A stretch of 34,409 bases of DNA from an uncultured Bacilli bacterium (GTDB taxonomy: Bacteria > Bacillota_I > Bacilli_A > RF39 > UBA660): positions 1 to 34,409 of the forward strand of contig CAKOHK010000011.1 in NCBI GenBank assembly GCA_934085595.1, read 5' to 3'. Of this stretch, positions 6,921-13,017 are shown one piece after another. A program made the translations under genes and the position numbers. The notes beneath the pieces were generated by a model. The model worked only from the letters and a program-made list of their open reading frames with translations, made no database searches and had not been told where the DNA came from. Numbering within the stretch: position 1 is the stretch's first letter; each line of letters opens with the position of its first letter.

Positions 6921-7636
6921 GTGAAAAAATTAATCATTAAAAATATAAATAAAACACTATGAAAAATTAATATAATAATACCTTTAGACATAGATAAAAC
7001 AACCCCATAATTTTCTCTAACACTAATGGCAAAATCATTATTCACAAATAAACTAAAATCCACATAAGGTAAAAAAGTATATTCTATAATATTTAAGCCC
7101 ACAGAAAATAATAACTGAGATACTAAAGTAGATAATAAACATATCAAAAAAAGTATTGAAGTACATAAAGCTAAACTATTTATAAAAGTAGATAAAAGCA
7201 CACATAAAGTACCTATAAAAAATATTGGAATGAAATGCCTAAAAACTAGCAAAATCATATTTATATCAATAACTAAAGTACTAAAAATATTAACAAAAAT
7301 AATAAAACTAATTAATGTTACAAAGTAAATAAAAACTATATATAGATAAACAAATAATAACTTAGAAATAATAATCTTACTTCTATAGTATGGCTTAGTT
7401 AAATAATATCTAAAAGTACCCTTATTAACTTCATTATTAACAATACCAGCAAATAAAACACATATAAGAATGCCAAGAAAAGGAATAAATCTATATATTA
7501 AATTAAATAATTCAATTCCACTCATATCTTTATTTAAATATATTAAAATATATATAGATACTATTATCAAACAAGCACTAATTATTATTTTACTTGCTTT
7601 TATTTTTTTATATTCATTAACTATCAAACTAATCAT
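6899..7636 (-). CDS. ABC-2 type transporter permease
   Basis: About 245 residues with six predicted membrane helices, the layout of ABC-2/BcrB-type permeases. The N-terminus (MISLIVNEYKKIKASK) is a cytoplasmic amphipathic start, followed by helix 1, and the loop GTFRYYLTKPYYRSKI after helix 2 matches the coupling segment common in this group (basic RxxI/W motif). The start is the ATG at 7634-7636, overlapping the ATPase stop by 8 bases; a TTG 15 bases further up is less likely. With the upstream ATPase it forms an exporter whose substrate is not evident; relatives export bacitracin, lantibiotics or lipids. Same operon as the ATPase, terminating convergently with cotJC. Confidence 0.85.
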   Translation of the reverse strand: MISLIVNEYKKIKASKIIISACLIIVSIYILIYLNKDMSGIELFNLIYRFIPFLGILICVLFAGIVNNEVNKGTFRYYLTKPYYRSKIIISKLLFVYLYIVFIYFVTLISFIIFVNIFSTLVIDINMILLVFRHFIPIFFIGTLCVLLSTFINSLALCTSILFLICLLSTLVSQLLFSVGLNIIEYTFLPYVDFSLFVNNDFAISVRENYGVVLSMSKGIIILIFHSVLFIFLMINFFTKKDIKY

Positions 7637-8498
7637 GATTAATCTTCTCAAAAAAGTCTTCAGCCAGACTCTTTTTCTTTCTAACTATTCCATAAACATT
7701 AATATTATTATTTATTAAGTATTTGTTTATCGCACTTACTTCTTCATCATTTCCATAAACACATATTTCTTCACCAACGCAATATTCCCCAAGTAACATT
7801 TTAGCTTTATTATAATCATCAACATCAAACACGGCATACATTTTATTTTCTTCACTAAGTATTCTTCTTTCAATTATTTTTCCTTCATTTATAAATATAA
7901 CCTCATCACATAAACTCTCTATTTCACTTAATAAATGAGATGATATTATTACACTAACATCATTCATATTTTTAATAAGATTTCTAAGTTTTTTAATACC
8001 AATCGGATCAAGTCCATTAGTAGGCTCATCTAGTATTAATATACTAGGATTACCAAGTAATGATTGTGCTATAGCGAGCCTTTCCTTCATACCTAAAGAA
8101 TATGTCTTAAACTTACGATTAATATCATTATTAAGATTAACCATATCTATTACTTCTTTAATTCTATCTATACTAACATTCTTATATAAACGACTAAACA
8201 ATTTTAAATTGTTTAATCCACTCAAATTATCATATAAAGATGGATTCTCAATAAGAAATCCCACTTCAGACATAGCTTTCTCAAAATTATCTTTTAAACT
8301 TATATCATTATAATATACATCTCCCTGATCAAGAGTATAAAGTCCACTCATAACTTTAAGTAAAGTACTTTTACCCGCACCATTAGGTCCAACAAGTCCT
8401 ATTATAGAGCCTTTCTTAACATTAAAACAAATATCATCTAATATTCTTTTATTTCCAACAACTTTAGAAACATGCGATACTCTAATACTATATTCCAT
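7629..8498 (-). CDS. ABC transporter ATP-binding protein (BcrA-like)
   Basis: A 289-residue ATPase of the CcmA/BcrA group. Walker A GPNGAGKST is at about 37-45, the Q-loop region is replaced by FLIENPSLYDNLSG as in BcrA-like proteins (Glu-Asn in place of the usual Gln), the signature is YSLGMKERL (about 133-141), Walker B ILILDEPTNGLD (about 153-164) and the H-loop SSH (about 188). After it comes an 80-residue C-terminal regulatory part. AAGGGAG lies 6 bases before the ATG. It powers the permease encoded directly downstream with overlap. Substrate unknown. Confidence 0.93.
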   Translation of the reverse strand: MEYSIRVSHVSKVVGNKRILDDICFNVKKGSIIGLVGPNGAGKSTLLKVMSGLYTLDQGDVYYNDISLKDNFEKAMSEVGFLIENPSLYDNLSGLNNLKLFSRLYKNVSIDRIKEVIDMVNLNNDINRKFKTYSLGMKERLAIAQSLLGNPSILILDEPTNGLDPIGIKKLRNLIKNMNDVSVIISSHLLSEIESLCDEVIFINEGKIIERRILSEENKMYAVFDVDDYNKAKMLLGEYCVGEEICVYGNDEEVSAINKYLINNNINVYGIVRKKKSLAEDFFEKINHD

Positions 8499-8520
8499 AT
8501 AATTCTCCCTTCACAAAAAG

Positions 8521-8549
8521 ATAATAACATGTTAAAAAAGTCATGTAAA
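8521..8549 (-). promoter_or_regulatory. Promoter of the ABC exporter operon
   Basis: TTTACA (8544-8549), 17-bp spacer ending TGT, TATTAT (8521-8526) on the minus strand, an extended -10. The stretch 8550-8660 upstream holds nothing else I can identify; it is AT-rich and non-coding. Confidence 0.7.
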
Positions 8550-8663
8550 ATCACAAAAATAGCATTTTTTAAAACATAGACTTATTAAAAAAATATTTTT
8601 ACTAATACATTTCTAAAAATTAGTATCAAATAATTAAATCAAAAATTAAAAACATACATAATT

Positions 8664-8692
8664 AAAAAAATTACACATTTTACGTGTAATTT
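8664..8692 (-). terminator. Terminator after the ClpC-like ATPase gene
   Basis: Perfect 9-bp stem AAATTACAC/GTGTAATTT with a 7-base loop, followed on the minus strand by seven T. The stem overlaps the stop codon of the ATPase gene. Confidence 0.8.
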
Positions 8693-9632
8693 ACATATCA
8701 CTTAAATCTACCATTTCTTCACTAATAATATCTTTAAATGTATTTTTAAAGTTTTCTATTTCTTTCTTTTTAGCATCTTCATATATTACTTTAGTTCTAC
8801 ATATAGCCTTATAAAAATGTTTTATTTTAACTTCAGGTGAATTATCATATAAAGCCATAGAAAACGCACTCATAACTATAGTTAAAGCTATATCAGGATA
8901 TCTATTACCTATTTCATATATTCTCTTATATTCATCAGTCATATTAACTATAAAAGTAAATATTTTTCTATCTAAATATTCAGTATAATTAAGTTTAACA
9001 CCAGTTCTCTTTTCATATTTTGGAAAAGTACCCATCAAAATATCAACACATTGTTCTTTAGTAGGTTCATTTACATCTACTCTTAAAAATCTTCTTAAAA
9101 ATGCTCTATCTCTTAAAATATATGCTTCATATTCTTCATATGTAGTAGCGCCTATCATTTTAATTTCCCCACGGTCAAGTCCTGGTTTTAACATATTAGC
9201 AAAGTCAATACTCATATTTGATGTATTTCTATTTACTAAAAGATGTATTTCATCTATAAATAAAATAATATTCTGTTTAGTTTTTAATTCATCTACTAAT
9301 AATTGAAGTTTACTATCTCCACCAGCTTCACCAAGTAAAGCAGATATATTAACCTTAATTAATTCATAACTCTTAAGAGCATTAGGAACAAGTCCTTTTT
9401 GCATTCTATATCCTATTCCTTCAACAATCGCAGTTTTACCAACACCAGCCTTACCAACTAACAAAGCACTTTTCTCAGGTGTTAAAAGTATCATTATAGC
9501 TTGTTCTATTTCACTTTCTCTACCTATAGCTGGATTAGTCACATATTCTTTTTTACTTAAGTTCTCACCATACGTATCAAGTATACTAATTTTCTTATTA
9601 TTAAACTCTATTTTTTCTATTGTATCATTCAT
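8691..9632 (-). CDS. Single-domain AAA+ ATPase related to ClpA/ClpB/ClpC domain 1
   Basis: About 313 residues. The sequence matches the first nucleotide-binding domain of ClpC: LDTYGENLSKKE, then NPAIGRESEIEQAIMIL, Walker A GKAGVGKT (about 64-71), the ILFIDEIH Walker B (about 123-130), sensor 1 GATT, and RDRAFLRRF with likely arginine fingers, followed by a small helical lid. It has no N-terminal Clp repeat domain, no middle coiled coil, no second AAA domain and no visible ClpP-binding IGF/LGF loop. It is therefore probably not a protease chaperone, but a stand-alone remodeller or regulator of unknown partner. AGAGG precedes the ATG at 9632 by 5 bases; an upstream TTG is less likely. It is a single-gene unit. 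Confidence 0.88.
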   Translation of the reverse strand: MNDTIEKIEFNNKKISILDTYGENLSKKEYVTNPAIGRESEIEQAIMILLTPEKSALLVGKAGVGKTAIVEGIGYRMQKGLVPNALKSYELIKVNISALLGEAGGDSKLQLLVDELKTKQNIILFIDEIHLLVNRNTSNMSIDFANMLKPGLDRGEIKMIGATTYEEYEAYILRDRAFLRRFLRVDVNEPTKEQCVDILMGTFPKYEKRTGVKLNYTEYLDRKIFTFIVNMTDEYKRIYEIGNRYPDIALTIVMSAFSMALYDNSPEVKIKHFYKAICRTKVIYEDAKKKEIENFKNTFKDIISEEMVDLSDM

Positions 9633-9651
9633 AATAACCTCTAACAAAACA

Positions 9652-9680
9652 ATTTTATCAATTTTTTTAAAAAAAGTCTA
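9652..9680 (-). promoter_or_regulatory. Promoter of the ClpC-like gene
   Basis: TAGACT (9675-9680), 17-bp spacer ending TGA, TAAAAT (9652-9657) on the minus strand: extended -10. It lies back to back with the tRNA-Asn promoter, with only 8 bases between the two -35 boxes. Confidence 0.6.
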
Positions 9681-9688
9681 TAATTATG

Positions 9689-9717
9689 TTGACAAATAAA
9701 ATTAATTAAACTATAAT
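9689..9717 (+). promoter_or_regulatory. Consensus SigA promoter of tRNA-Asn
   Basis: TTGACA (9689-9694), exactly 17 bases, TATAAT (9712-9717): both boxes perfect. The tRNA begins 13 bases after the -10. Confidence 0.92.
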
Positions 9718-9730
9718 AATTTTACAAGTT

Positions 9731-9806
9731 GCTTGATTAGCTCAGTCGGTAGAGCAAACGGCTGTTAACCGTTGGGTCGCAGGTTCGAGTCCTGCATCAA
9801 GCGCCA
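9731..9806 (+). tRNA. tRNA-Asn (anticodon GTT)
   Basis: A 76-base cloverleaf with encoded CCA. Acceptor stem GCTTGAT/ATCAAGC, D-arm GCTCAGTCGGTAGAGC, anticodon loop CTGTTAA (GTT), T-arm GCAGGTTCGAGTCCTGC. Transcribed alone from a perfect promoter and ended by the hairpin at 9819-9841. Confidence 0.97.
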
Positions 9807-9818
9807 TAATAAAAATAT

Positions 9819-9841
9819 CTCATGGTGACATGAGTTTTTTT
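9819..9841 (+). terminator. Terminator of tRNA-Asn
   Basis: Stem CTCATG/CATGAG with a GTGA tetraloop (9825-9828), followed by seven T. Its loop and right arm also supply the -35 of the next gene's promoter. Confidence 0.85.
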
Positions 9842-9853
9842 ATATATTATAAT
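9825..9853 (+). promoter_or_regulatory. Promoter overlapping the tRNA-Asn terminator
   Basis: GTGACA (9825-9830), 17 bases, TATAAT (9848-9853). The expected start site near 9860 leaves a leader of only about 7 bases before the ATG at 9867. Confidence 0.6.
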
Positions 9854-9866
9854 CATATTATTAACT

Positions 9867-10241
9867 ATGAAAGAAAGTTATGACGACATATTTAATACTA
9901 ACCCAAAACTAGTAACTATTCTAGGTACTCTTATAGGCTTAATAATAATAGATGACTTAACTACTCTAGAACAAAATGTTATTGGTAACTTTCTTATATC
10001 TATCGGGCAAACTATTCTAACCAATGCATCAAGCCAAGGACTAATCGAAAGTAGATTAAGAGGAGGAATAATAAACATTAACTCAAGAAAAGTAAAATGT
10101 GTTTATAACCCACCAAAATATAACATAGATAAAATAAGAAAAATAATAAATGAATTATATCCAACTAACAATATAAATACAGATGAACTAGAAAAAACAT
10201 TAAATAAAATAACTGAAACACTAAACGAATTAAAAAAGTAA
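9867..10241 (+). CDS. Conserved small protein of unknown function
   Basis: A 124-residue protein that I cannot assign a function. Residues 1-15 (MKESYDDIFNTNPKL) lead into a hydrophobic stretch (about 15-29, LVTILGTLIGLIIID) that is probably a buried or membrane helix; then LTTLEQNVIGNFLISIGQTILTNASSQGLIESR forms amphipathic helices. The C-terminal 50 residues are basic, then a coiled-coil-like helix (TDELEKTLNKITETLNELKK). There is no Shine-Dalgarno; the promoter's -10 ends 13 bases before the ATG, implying a very short leader. Its stop codon abuts that of the convergent gene with no gap and no visible terminator. Confidence 0.65.
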   Translation: MKESYDDIFNTNPKLVTILGTLIGLIIIDDLTTLEQNVIGNFLISIGQTILTNASSQGLIESRLRGGIININSRKVKCVYNPPKYNIDKIRKIINELYPTNNINTDELEKTLNKITETLNELKK

Positions 10242-11234
10242 TCAATATATGACTACTCTATCTTTATCATTAGGATTAATAATAATTCTAACTGTATATC
10301 TTGAAAGTTCTTTGTTATCATAAACTTTATTATCTTTTAAATCTTCTATATATGAACTAAATCTACCTTTTCTATCTTTTCTAAGTGATATATAAACACT
10401 ATTACCACTTCTATTAGAATAATAATCATAATAACACTCATAATATTTAGTTTCTATTTTTATACTTGAATCTATATTTTCATCATAATCAAATACATAT
10501 TTTACTTTATATTCACTATTATAATTAATATACAATTTCTTATCACCAGATGGTAAGCTATAATTTTCTATCTTATTAGTAAATGAATACTTTTGACTAA
10601 CATTATATATATGTTCAGTTTTATATATTCCTCTAATAGTAAGTGCTATTCCAAAGCAAAAAATAACTAAAGATGTAACAAGCATAATAAGATTAAAATA
10701 TTTTTTAGTTTTATGATTTACTAAATCAAAATATAATGTTAAACAAAGCCATAACCCAGCAAGAAAGAAACCAAAAACAGTAAATAATAATCCATATAAT
10801 CTAACACCATCTAAAAATGCAAATACACACATCATATTAATAATAAATATAATAGACGTAAATATAATTAAAATAGTAAGTAATATCATTTTATATGAAG
10901 GCTTTTCATCACTAAGTAAAGATTTTTTAATATCTTCTATCTTATCATTAAACTCTACCTTAGCTTCATGAGCAGCATTCTTAATATTACTATTTTTTTT
11001 ATCTTTAATTTTCTTATTAATTACATTTTTAGATTTCTTTAAACTAGAAATCTCTATTTCACATATATCTTTAACATTTCCAAGTTCTTTAAAAATATCA
11101 TTAACTTTAACACCGGATTTCTTCTTATCATCAATAATAGTTTTATATTTTAAAACTATTTTATTTTTATCTTTATCTTTTAAACCAGATAACCCTTTTT
11201 CTAAATTAAGTAAAAACTTTTCTTCTCTTTTCAT
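10242..11234 (-). CDS. Membrane protein with N-terminal HAAS/DUF1700-like domain
   Basis: A 330-residue protein. Residues 1-65 are a charged helical domain with the HAAS/DUF1700 pattern: LLNLEKGLSGL, a KIVLKYKTIIDD helix, then FKELGNVKDICE (family: ELGxPxxIA). After a basic linker come four membrane helices (about 116-134, 140-165, 178-200 and the preceding loop). The last 130 residues are extracellular or cytoplasmic beta-rich sequence with many Tyr (YYECYYDYYS). HAAS proteins are often partners of PadR-type regulators, but none is nearby. GGGGA precedes the ATG. It follows the nuclease gene by 9 bases, so they share a transcript. Confidence 0.65.
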   Translation of the reverse strand: MKREEKFLLNLEKGLSGLKDKDKNKIVLKYKTIIDDKKKSGVKVNDIFKELGNVKDICEIEISSLKKSKNVINKKIKDKKNSNIKNAAHEAKVEFNDKIEDIKKSLLSDEKPSYKMILLTILIIFTSIIFIINMMCVFAFLDGVRLYGLLFTVFGFFLAGLWLCLTLYFDLVNHKTKKYFNLIMLVTSLVIFCFGIALTIRGIYKTEHIYNVSQKYSFTNKIENYSLPSGDKKLYINYNSEYKVKYVFDYDENIDSSIKIETKYYECYYDYYSNRSGNSVYISLRKDRKGRFSSYIEDLKDNKVYDNKELSRYTVRIIINPNDKDRVVIY

Positions 11235-11243
11235 ATATATCCC

Positions 11244-11888
11244 CTAACCAAATATAGAACTAAATAGTTCTTTAACACTACTAGTAACTTCATTAATTAT
11301 ATTTTTAATAAGCTTATTAATCCACTTACTTATTAAATCTTTAAGTTCTTTAAAAAAACTATCATCACTCTCTTCTTCATTTTTAACATCAGATTTATCA
11401 TTTGCATTAGAATCTTCTTTTATACTCCACACGCCTTTAGATGATAATTTACTTTCTTCTTCTATTTCATAAAGTTCATCTAAATAACTATATTTACCAT
11501 AAATATATGCTATTTTAGCATATCCAAGACTTATTAAATCTTTTTGAAGCATACCCCCATCAACATACACCCAAGCAAGTCTTCTCCCATATTTATCATT
11601 CTTACTACTTTTAGAATCATATTCAAGTTCTAACTTACTTGCATTTGTAATTTTATCACAAGTATAATCACTTGCTTCTTTTCCATAAGGTTGTACTTCA
11701 GTACCAGGTTTAACAGTCTCAGGAGTATCAATCGCAAGCATTCTAACAGTTACTACTTCATCATCTATTTTAACTTTAAATGTATCACCATCAACACACT
11801 TATAAAAAAGAACCTCTTCTCTCTCATTAGCGGATACAGATGTAATTAAAAACATAAAACTAATAACTATTACTACAATCTTCTTCAT
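11244..11888 (-). CDS. Secreted thermonuclease (staphylococcal nuclease family)
   Basis: A 214-residue protein with a clear signal peptide (residues 1-20, basic start, hydrophobic core, cleavage near SVSA-NE). The SNase domain (about 22-150) shows DGDTFKV with Ca-binding Asp, VRMLAIDTPE (catalytic Arg and Asp), and KYGRRLAWVYV (second catalytic Arg), so the active site is intact. It would cut DNA and RNA outside the cell or at the surface. Residues 155-214 are unusual: an acidic linker and then an amphipathic helix (about 175-214, WINKLIKNIINEV) that could hold it to the membrane. No Shine-Dalgarno is present; an extended -10 ends 6 bases before the ATG. Confidence 0.9.
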   Translation of the reverse strand: MKKIVVIVISFMFLITSVSANEREEVLFYKCVDGDTFKVKIDDEVVTVRMLAIDTPETVKPGTEVQPYGKEASDYTCDKITNASKLELEYDSKSSKNDKYGRRLAWVYVDGGMLQKDLISLGYAKIAYIYGKYSYLDELYEIEEESKLSSKGVWSIKEDSNANDKSDVKNEEESDDSFFKELKDLISKWINKLIKNIINEVTSSVKELFSSIFG

Positions 11889-11894
11889 AAAAAG

Positions 11895-11903
11895 ATTATA
11901 ACA
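11895..11903 (-). promoter_or_regulatory. Extended -10 placed for a leaderless nuclease mRNA
   Basis: On the minus strand TG-T-TATAAT (11895-11903) is followed by CTTTTT and then ATG at 11888, so +1 falls on the A of the start codon. It lies directly after the terminator of the CotF-like pair. Confidence 0.65.
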
Positions 11904-11904
11904 T

Positions 11905-11930
11905 AAAAAAGAACTTTATTAAAGTTCTTT
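11905..11930 (-). terminator. Terminator of the CotF-like operon
   Basis: Perfect 10-bp stem AAAGAACTTT/AAAGTTCTTT with a 3-base loop, then six T on the minus strand. The stem includes the end of the preceding coding region. Confidence 0.8.
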
Positions 11931-12224
11931 ATACTTATTATCAAAATCACTAAATGTAGTATTTATTTTCTTCTCATCAGCTACACTAACACAGCAAAGA
12001 CCTTTTTCAAACATATAATTAAATATATCTCTCGCCATATTATGAGCATCATTAAGAAGTGATAATAATTTCTTATATAAATGTTTATTGCTCATCTCAG
12101 TACATGCTGTATTATATAAATTAATAATATTCTTTTCACTCATTAATACATCATTAAGCACATCCTCTTCACATAAACAATCTCCATTTCTTATACATTT
12201 ACAATCATTCTTAATTTCTTCCAT
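11919..12224 (-). CDS. CotF-like spore coat protein
   Basis: A 101-residue protein resembling the CotF family of ferritin-like coat proteins: DVLMSEKNIINLYNTACTEM (about 26-45), then NKHLYKKLLSLLNDAHNMARDIFNYMFEKGL (about 47-77), which corresponds to the family's second helix and its 'YNLMFKKGWY' end. The N-terminus is Cys-rich (CKCIRNGDCLC), which could bind metal or cross-link in the coat. It starts 4 bases after the stop of the upstream gene, without a Shine-Dalgarno, so it probably depends on translational coupling. It likely acts in the mother cell during coat assembly. The family call is from motif shape, not from a search. Confidence 0.65.
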   Translation of the reverse strand: MEEIKNDCKCIRNGDCLCEEDVLNDVLMSEKNIINLYNTACTEMSNKHLYKKLLSLLNDAHNMARDIFNYMFEKGLCCVSVADEKKINTTFSDFDNKYKEL

Positions 12225-12228
12225 ATTA

Positions 12229-12423
12229 TTAATCTAATATATCAAGAAGTTCTTTATATTGATTCTTATGTAAAGTATATGATTTTTCTAAAAGTTTACC
12301 CAATTCATCATCAAAATCATATGAATAATAATTTAATTTCTTACATAAAACTATATTAAAATTAAGCATATCTTTTATATATAATAAATCTTTATCACTA
12401 ATTACATTAGGTACTTCTTTCAT
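12229..12423 (-). CDS. Small CotF-like helical protein (probable spore coat partner)
   Basis: A 64-residue, all-helical protein: ISDKDLLYIKDMLNFNIVLCKKL (about 8-30) and a second helix YTLHKNQYKELLDILD at the C-terminus. The two-helix, ferritin-like pattern (KDLLYIKDML, later HKNQYKELL) is the one seen in short CotF-related proteins next to longer CotF genes. AAAGGAG precedes the ATG by 6-7 bases. It is the first gene of a two-gene operon with the Cys-rich CotF-like protein, so the two may form a complex. No catalytic residues are evident. Confidence 0.6.
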   Translation of the reverse strand: MKEVPNVISDKDLLYIKDMLNFNIVLCKKLNYYSYDFDDELGKLLEKSYTLHKNQYKELLDILD

Positions 12424-12443
12424 ATATTACTCCTTTCATGTAT

Positions 12444-12473
12444 TATTATGAACAATGAGGGGTATAATATTAG
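12444..12473 (-). promoter_or_regulatory. Candidate sporulation (SigG/SigF-type) promoter of the CotF-like pair
   Basis: CTAATA (12468-12473), 17 bases, CATAATA (12444-12450) on the minus strand. The -10 fits CATnnTA; the -35 fits TGnATA only in part. No SigA promoter is better in this interval, but the call is weak. Confidence 0.3.
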
Positions 12474-12504
12474 AGGTAAATATTTCCAAAAAAAATCAAA
12501 AAAA

Positions 12505-12531
12505 TTAGCACTTGCTATTGACAAGTGCTAA
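12505..12531 (+). promoter_or_regulatory. CIRCE operator (HrcA-binding inverted repeat)
   Basis: TTAGCACTT, 9-base spacer, AAGTGCTAA: a perfect 9/9 inverted repeat. The classical CIRCE is TTAGCACTC-N9-GAGTGCTAA, so only the innermost base of each arm differs. It overlaps the -35 of the hsp20 promoter, the expected place for HrcA repression. Confidence 0.9.
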
Positions 12532-12545
12532 AATATGAGTATAAT
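12518..12545 (+). promoter_or_regulatory. SigA promoter of hsp20, overlapped by CIRCE
   Basis: TTGACA (12518-12523), 16-bp spacer, TATAAT (12540-12545). The -35 lies inside the CIRCE element. Confidence 0.9.
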
Positions 12546-12569
12546 GGAAAATGTAAGGAGATGATATTA

Positions 12570-12971
12570 ATGAGTTTAATACCAAGTAGATTTTATTTAG
12601 ATGATTTCTTTGATGATTTAGATACTTTAGAGATGCCTAAAATGCCTAGAATGGATATGAAATGTGACATCTATGAAAAAGGTGGAAAAACACATATAGA
12701 AATGGATGTTCCAGGTTATAAAAAAGAAGACATCAAAATTGATCTTGAAGATGGAATCTTAACAGTAGTCGCAACAAGAAAATCAGAGGAAGAAGAAAAA
12801 GATAAAAAATATGTTAGAAAAGAAAGAGTATATGGTTCATTCAGAAGACAATTCGAAGCTAAAAACATTAATGAAGAAGACATCGAAGCAGAATTTCATA
12901 ACGGAGTATTAAAAATAAGTTTCCCTAAAGTAAGTAAAAAAGATACAAAGAAATTCATTGAAATAAAATAA
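12570..12971 (+). CDS. hsp20: Small heat-shock protein Hsp20 (alpha-crystallin family)
   Basis: A 133-residue ATP-independent holdase that binds unfolding proteins under heat stress. After a short N-terminal arm (MSLIPSRFYLDDFFDDL), the alpha-crystallin domain runs from about 31 to 120: KCDIYEKGGKTHIEMDVPGYKKEDIKI (split here over two strands), GILTV, a charged loop, YGSFRRQF, and the conserved end NGVLKISFPK. The usual C-terminal I-x-I motif is present as FIEIK at the very end. The start at 12570 is chosen because AAGGAGATG lies just upstream; an upstream in-frame ATG falls inside the promoter. It is a single gene under a CIRCE operator, so an HrcA repressor should exist elsewhere in the genome. 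Confidence 0.95.
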   Translation: MSLIPSRFYLDDFFDDLDTLEMPKMPRMDMKCDIYEKGGKTHIEMDVPGYKKEDIKIDLEDGILTVVATRKSEEEEKDKKYVRKERVYGSFRRQFEAKNINEEDIEAEFHNGVLKISFPKVSKKDTKKFIEIK

Positions 12972-12985
12972 ATAAAATTATAAAT

Positions 12986-13017
12986 AAAGAGTATCTCATC
13001 ATGAAATACTCTTTTTT
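12986..13017. terminator. Terminator after hsp20, shared with ychF
   Basis: Perfect 9-bp stem AAAGAGTAT/ATACTCTTT with an 11-base loop, then TTT on the plus strand; the A-rich left flank gives weak T-rich sequence on the minus strand just past the ychF stop codon. Confidence 0.7.
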
